The position numbers and the translations under genes were made by a program. Positions 59,714 to 64,000 of a stretch of 64,000 nt of DNA are shown piece after piece (position 1 is the first letter of the stretch; each line of letters starts with the position of its first letter). Below the pieces are notes generated by a model. That model did not search any database, was not told the origin of the DNA, and saw only the letters and a program-made list of their open reading frames with translations. Origin of the DNA: Vulcanisaeta distributa JCM 11216 (GTDB taxonomy: Archaea; Thermoproteota; Thermoprotei; Thermoproteales; Thermocladiaceae); the NCBI RefSeq assembly GCF_001315985.1, contig NZ_BBBI01000002.1, positions 164,137 to 228,136 on the forward strand, in the 5' to 3' direction.

Positions 59714-60514
59714 ATGAACGGGAACAAACTAATACCCATACTCACAGCACTCACGTTAATAGCCGCCGCATCCATAATCACAGCCCACGCACTTACGGCA
59801 ACACCCACAATGCACCCAATGATTAAGCACAGCGTTGGCTACGCATCAACAGTCTACAGCCTAAACTGGGCCGGCTACGCAGTGCCCGCACAGGAGGGTA
59901 CCGTGACTAGCGTCGCGGGCTCATTCATCGTACCATCGTAACCTGCACCAAGCAGACAACCTACGTCGCCTGTGGGCTGGGCTTGACGGGTACAATGACA
60001 GCACGGTTGAGCAGGCGGGAGTAGCCATTGAGTGTAGTGGTGGTAAGCCCATTACGTGGGCGTGGTACGAATTTTACCCATCACCATCAGTGGAGATAAG
60101 CGGATTCACGGTCAAGCCTGGCGATGTGATATACGTGAACGTGACATACATAGGGGGGGCAATTCATTCCAGGTAACCATTAAGGACCTAACAAGGAACG
60201 AGGCATACACAGTGACAGGTAGCGTAAGTGGCGCATTACTATCGTCCGCCGAGTGCATACTGGAGAGACCTACCGTTAATGGGCAGTTAACGGCTCTGGC
60301 TAACTTCGGAACTGCGTACTTCGGGCAGGACTACACGGGTGTAACGGGCACATGCTACGCAACCGTGGGCGGTAGCACCGCCGCCTTCGGAAACTACCCA
60401 TCAACCGTGGAGATAGTGATGACCACGTACAACGGCAAGATCCTGGCACAACCAAGCACACTAACCAGCGACGGATCAAGCTTCACAGTAACATACGTAA
60501 GCAGCGGTAAGTAA
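59714..60514 (+). CDS. Secreted glutamic peptidase, family G1-like (eqolisin), frameshifted
   Basis: About 265 residues with a signal peptide (IPILTALTLIAAASIITAHA). NWAGYAV, FIVPSVTC, VACWAGLDGYN, STVEQAGVAIEC and TWAWYEFYPSP then VKPGDVIYVNV, with AECILERP, match the scytalidoglutamic-peptidase core; the Gln of VEQAG and the Glu of ILERP are the catalytic pair. The Trp before ILERP in fungal enzymes is Cys here. Frame changes near 59938, 59975 and at the G7 run 60153-60159. These acid proteases fit an acidophile. Confidence 0.8.
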
Positions 60515-60536
60515 TTGCCTCATAAGTTAGACTCAA

Positions 60537-61253
60537 TCAAAATAGTGTTACTCTCCTAGTACCTTCCATGAACCTGATACCAAGCTCATATAGTATAGCG
60601 AATGTGATGCAGGAATTCAGAAATCTATCTAATTGCTCATAACCATAACCGGCTCTAAACAACACATTCTTTGCCTCACTCTCCTTACCATAAAACACGA
60701 GAAACGAGGAAGCCAATAAATGCGTGGCCCTCTCACCATCACCAAACAATGTCTCATCCATAGCCATACCAAGTAAAAGTAATGCCTTATCAAGTATGTA
60801 ATTACCAACCCTAGATACGCCCCTATAACGTGCCATGCAGGCTGCATGCGTTAGTATTCTACCTGCATTAACAAACAATACCTGCATTTTATTCAAATCC
60901 GTAAGAAACTCACCACCATCAATCGCAACCTTCTTAAGAAACTCCTTATACTCAGTATTAAGCAGACCAAACCTAGCCAGGTACTGAAAGATCTCATACA
61001 TCGCCCTTGCAAAATCAACAACAAAAGTCAATTGACCCCCCCTCTTAATCTCACTTACTAAATATTGGACGTCAGCCCTTAAACCATCAATCTCCGCATT
61101 TACTGAATCAACGCACTCATTACCCTGACAATCCCTAATAGTATTAATCAAATTCGTGACATGTCGAAATAATGCACCAATAGCTTTACGAAACATATTA
61201 TCCAATTCCACAACATCCGCCTTGTTCATCTTTAACGACTGAGCAGGTTGCAT
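60537..61253 (-). CDS. Unknown helical protein, PhoU-like size
   Basis: 238 residues, intact, almost all helix: DNMFRKAIGALFRHVTNLINTIRD, IDGLRADVQYLVSEIKRGG, FVVDFARAMYEIFQYLARFG, VGNYILDKALLLLGMAMDET. The regular helical hairpins recall PhoU-type proteins but their metal motif (E/DxxxD) is not clear. It is opposite the glutamic peptidase gene (convergent). No family claimed. Confidence 0.4.
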   Translation of the reverse strand: MQPAQSLKMNKADVVELDNMFRKAIGALFRHVTNLINTIRDCQGNECVDSVNAEIDGLRADVQYLVSEIKRGGQLTFVVDFARAMYEIFQYLARFGLLNTEYKEFLKKVAIDGGEFLTDLNKMQVLFVNAGRILTHAACMARYRGVSRVGNYILDKALLLLGMAMDETLFGDGERATHLLASSFLVFYGKESEAKNVLFRAGYGYEQLDRFLNSCITFAILYELGIRFMEGTRRVTLF

Positions 61254-61391
61254 GAGATCTGACTACTTAATACATGGTTAAAATAAATATTTAAACATTG
61301 CCTTTATAATTAAAATAAATTGAAAACAACATTATCATTGATTTAATGAAACATTGTTTTTAATGGGAAATATCAAGGCACCGACTAAATA

Positions 61392-62720
61392 CTATGAGCT
61401 TGCTGTCACTACGAATGGGAACGTCTGTCCACTGACTGTTGTTAAATAGCCGCTGTACTGAATACCTACTTGAACCATTTGCTGCCCAGTGCATATTGCC
61501 TGTGTTGATTGCCCGTTATAAGTTACAGAAACACCAGACGTGCTGAAGTAGCCATTGGATACGGGCAACGTTATCATTACTTGCATATCCGAAGCACCGG
61601 CAGGTACTTGTATTGGCCTTGAGAGCACGCAGCTCAAGCTTCCCAACGTAAAGCCATTAATGCCTATGCTAACGCTTGACGGATTACTTATCAAAAGCGT
61701 CAATGTGGCAGTGCCAGTGCTAACGCCGGTCAAACCAACAGCCTGCACTTGTAATGTGGACGTGGTGGATGCTTCTGATGAGGATGAACTAACTATGTAT
61801 GGGCTCGTTAATAGGCTCTGGAACGCCGCATTGTCAAACGACATTTCATAATTCAATAGGTTAGCATTGATATTAAAGTCCATTTCCCCCCCAAAGGACG
61901 TGCTTGAGACAATGGTTATGTTTATTGAACCCTGAAATAATGTCGTTAATCCATTATTCAGCACGCACATCCTATTTATGTAAAGTTCCATGTTCATTGA
62001 GGCACCAGGTGATAAGGATGATGCTAACGACTCATTCAACGGAATACTTACGGGCATTTTTGTGGCGAAACAATAAGCATTCTGCCCATTCCAGGTCTCG
62101 GTACCCACGTAGGTCAGGTTATTATAGATATCGTTTACAAAACTCGTAACGGGACTTGTAGTATTAACAACACCCCCCTGCTGCGTCACTGGACTACAGG
62201 AAACCACCGATGTATAGTTCGACGGCATTATCGCAGAACCACCAGAGAGGGAACTAATGGAACTAATTAATTGCTGACCAATTATCATACACACCGTAGT
62301 CGCATTATACGTAATAGCAACGACCAGCGGCAACTTAAACGTAATACTGGCACTGGAGTACGACGGAGACGTAATATTCACGGAGACGGGCCCAGCAATA
62401 TAGAGCTCATATGAACCACTATTATTCAGATAGGAAATCTCAATATTCGGCATAGTAACCGCAATTGAAACATTGGTACCAGAACCATACTCCTGATAAT
62501 ACATAAGCATATTAACACTCGCCGAATAATTAACGGTATATTGACCAACACCCAACTCCCTCATACTAGCAAGCGCAGTCTCCGGCTTTACCGTAGTCGT
62601 AGAACCAGGCGAAGACGAAACACCCATTAAACCCGGTTTATACACCATAAGTGCCACCACAGCCGCAACAACTACTACAACCACAACAACCAAGGCTATA
62701 ACCAGGGACCTACTGGGCAT
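61392..62720 (-). CDS. Large Ser/Thr-rich membrane-anchored surface protein
   Basis: 442 residues, intact. N-terminal helix LVIALVVVVVVVVAAVVALMVY, then an S/T/N-rich outer region of beta repeats with many N-x-S/T sequons and Gln-rich ends (TGQQMVQVGIQYSG). Four cysteines are widely spaced. This is the style of crenarchaeal S-layer or pilin-associated surface proteins. No catalytic motif. Confidence 0.55.
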   Translation of the reverse strand: MPSRSLVIALVVVVVVVVAAVVALMVYKPGLMGVSSSPGSTTTVKPETALASMRELGVGQYTVNYSASVNMLMYYQEYGSGTNVSIAVTMPNIEISYLNNSGSYELYIAGPVSVNITSPSYSSASITFKLPLVVAITYNATTVCMIIGQQLISSISSLSGGSAIMPSNYTSVVSCSPVTQQGGVVNTTSPVTSFVNDIYNNLTYVGTETWNGQNAYCFATKMPVSIPLNESLASSLSPGASMNMELYINRMCVLNNGLTTLFQGSINITIVSSTSFGGEMDFNINANLLNYEMSFDNAAFQSLLTSPYIVSSSSSEASTTSTLQVQAVGLTGVSTGTATLTLLISNPSSVSIGINGFTLGSLSCVLSRPIQVPAGASDMQVMITLPVSNGYFSTSGVSVTYNGQSTQAICTGQQMVQVGIQYSGYLTTVSGQTFPFVVTASS

Positions 62721-62836
62721 ATATAGAGAGCACCATTTTAATAATTAAATCACGGATTTAAAAACATTATCCTCAAAAATAATAAGAACTGATGAAAACC
62801 CTAAACAACAAACCAAAACCCAATATTTAACACAAT

Positions 62837-63346
62837 TCACGAGACACCAATCGAATTCAACATAGGCCTCAGCCCACCCCCCCTAAGACAATCCTCAAGC
62901 CTTTTCCTAACCCTATTCCTAACCCTCCTATTACCTTGCTTACCATCACTTAATTTCTCGCATGTGACCACGTATATCTTAAAGCCACTGATTTTCTCTC
63001 TTAGAATTTTCTTAACGAATTCCTCCCTACCCACGGCATCAAGCCCAGCCCATTCACCACTATTGGCGCAGATCTCATCGAGGTAATGCATTAGGAACCT
63101 AACAACACCCTCAGAACCACCTATATCGGCTCGGCAATGCTCCTGTAGTAACCTACGGGCCACATCATCAGCCTCACCAACGTAATAAACCCCCCCGGAA
63201 TCATCAAAGAAGACATAGGCACCAGCCCCCCCACGAACATCAATGCTCCCACAATCATAAACACCAAACACACAATCACCAGCAGAAACACCGATAATAT
63301 TCAAGCAATCCCTAACAACCCGTTCAATATCACCAACCTGAACCAT
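62837..63346 (-). CDS. GIY-YIG nuclease-like protein
   Basis: 169 residues, intact. GAYVFFDDSGGVYYVGEADDVARRLLQEH at residues ~41-69 is a GIY-YIG-type motif (GxYxF then YYVG) with the conserved Arg; the rest is helical and basic (NRRVRNRVRKRL). G7 adds a Gly to SGGVYY and RGGAG. Such domains cut DNA in repair, restriction or mobile elements. No helicase or UvrBC gene is next to it. Confidence 0.65.
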   Translation of the reverse strand: MVQVGDIERVVRDCLNIIGVSAGDCVFGVYDCGSIDVRGGAGAYVFFDDSGGVYYVGEADDVARRLLQEHCRADIGGSEGVVRFLMHYLDEICANSGEWAGLDAVGREEFVKKILREKISGFKIYVVTCEKLSDGKQGNRRVRNRVRKRLEDCLRGGGLRPMLNSIGVS

Positions 63347-63416
63347 TAATAATCCTTGGCATTCGCATCTTTACTTATTTAGATTAACTGCCTTAAGCGT
63401 GGGCTGAGGACCTCGA

Positions 63417-64000
63417 TCATGAGTATTCCCTGCCGAGAACCAACACTATACCCAACTCACCAGCCCTACGCCTTAGGTACTCCGCAACCTGCTCAGGCAC
63501 AGTCTCCACAGCAAGCACCAACGCATAAACCCTCCTATTGAAGAACTTCTCCGCAGCCCTAGCATTCTCAAGGAGCTTCCCCACCTCCCTCTCAGCCTCA
63601 TCAACGGAGGAAACCTTAATGGTTGCTTCACCAATAACTAACGGATCATAACAAATGGCATCTATCTCCCTAGAACCATCAACCGGGATAGTCACATTCG
63701 CCCTAACATCACAGTTAATACCCCCTACCCTCAAGCCACCTCTCAATCCAATGAGCCGTGTAATACTCATAGGCACCACCAAGAGAATCCCTAATCTCAA
63801 CCAAGGCACTCAACATCCACTTATTAAACCTCTCCTGCTCCTCCCTAAACGCCCTAAACTCCTGCCACAACCTCTCCTGGTTCTCAGATAATCTCCTAAT
63901 CTCCTGCCAAATCCTATTATTCTCCTCCCATAGCCTCTCGATGTTCTCATTTATTCTCTTGTTTTCCTGCCATAATCGCTCAATGTTCTCGTTGATCCTC
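63417..64000 (-). CDS. DUF3782-like coiled-coil protein with nuclease-like C-terminus (5' end outside window)
   Basis: On the minus strand bases ~64000-63790 encode near-repeats of a short unit (RINENIERLWQEN, RINENIERLWEEN, RIWQEIRRL, NQERLWQEFRAFREEQERF), a long coiled coil, then WMLSALVEIRDSLGGAYEYYTAHWIERWL and a C-terminal NVTIPVDGSREIDAI...VIGEATIKVSS that resembles the PD-(D/E)xK core of DUF3782 proteins common in Thermoproteales. A five-base run (63721-63725) should be four. The gene continues beyond the window. Confidence 0.65.

Noticed and set aside
2993..63232. Runs of seven as phase-variation switches
   Set aside because: A change of three bases keeps the frame and so could not switch genes on and off; housekeeping genes and tRNAs carry the runs as well.

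Overview
The window comes from a hyperthermophilic crenarchaeon of the order Thermoproteales. The evidence is an archaeal EF-2 closest, from memory, to Pyrobaculum/Thermoproteus proteins, archaeal uL2 and eL38, a NurA-HerA pair, archaeal ether-lipid genes, type II IPP isomerase, intron-bearing tRNAs, box C/D sRNAs, AT-rich TATA boxes about 25-30 bases before start codons (leaderless mRNAs), and a CRISPR repeat of crenarchaeal type. Vulcanisaeta or Caldivirga is my guess for the genus. Secreted proteins (a glutamic peptidase, a PNGase A-like amidase) suit a hot, acidic, heterotrophic life.

Layout. 0-9 kb: end of an aminotransferase, a HerA-like ATPase, a MetF-like protein, an Mrp ATPase, EF-2, a small zinc peptidase, an MBL-fold enzyme, SWIM and MaoC proteins, tRNA-Gln. 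9.2-13.5 kb: gene-poor accessory stretch with a Panacea/YwgA-like gene overlapped by a membrane-protein gene, small unknown genes, a decayed gene copy, a 32-base repeat, a seven-repeat CRISPR array without cas genes, and a candidate structured RNA. 13.5-29 kb: transporters, radical SAM proteins, an ArsR-membrane-adhesin cluster, redox enzymes, a sugar ABC importer. 29.6-34 kb: IPP isomerase, uL2, a tRNA-splicing endonuclease subunit. 34-45 kb: rhomboid, PNGase A-like protein, HEPN protein, UbiA, UbiD. 45-56 kb: tRNA-Ser, prenyl synthase, geranylgeranyl reductase, eL38, NurA-HerA, tRNA-Arg. 56-64 kb: RNase HI, Nudix, RtcA, peroxiredoxin, glutamic peptidase, GIY-YIG protein and a coiled-coil nuclease-like protein.

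The most striking property is not a gene. By eye there are about 120 G or C runs of exactly seven, against fewer than ten each of six or eight. In conserved proteins and in two of three tRNAs these runs look like family-standard runs of four with three extra bases, adding one Gly or Pro each. In addition, at least 14 genes are broken where a run of four (or five) has gained one base. Other breaks are small deletions. The simplest reading is a systematic sequencing or assembly error at G/C runs, but the fixed +3 step is odd and deserves checking. I therefore annotate broken genes as single CDSs and note each break; few of them are likely to be true pseudogenes.
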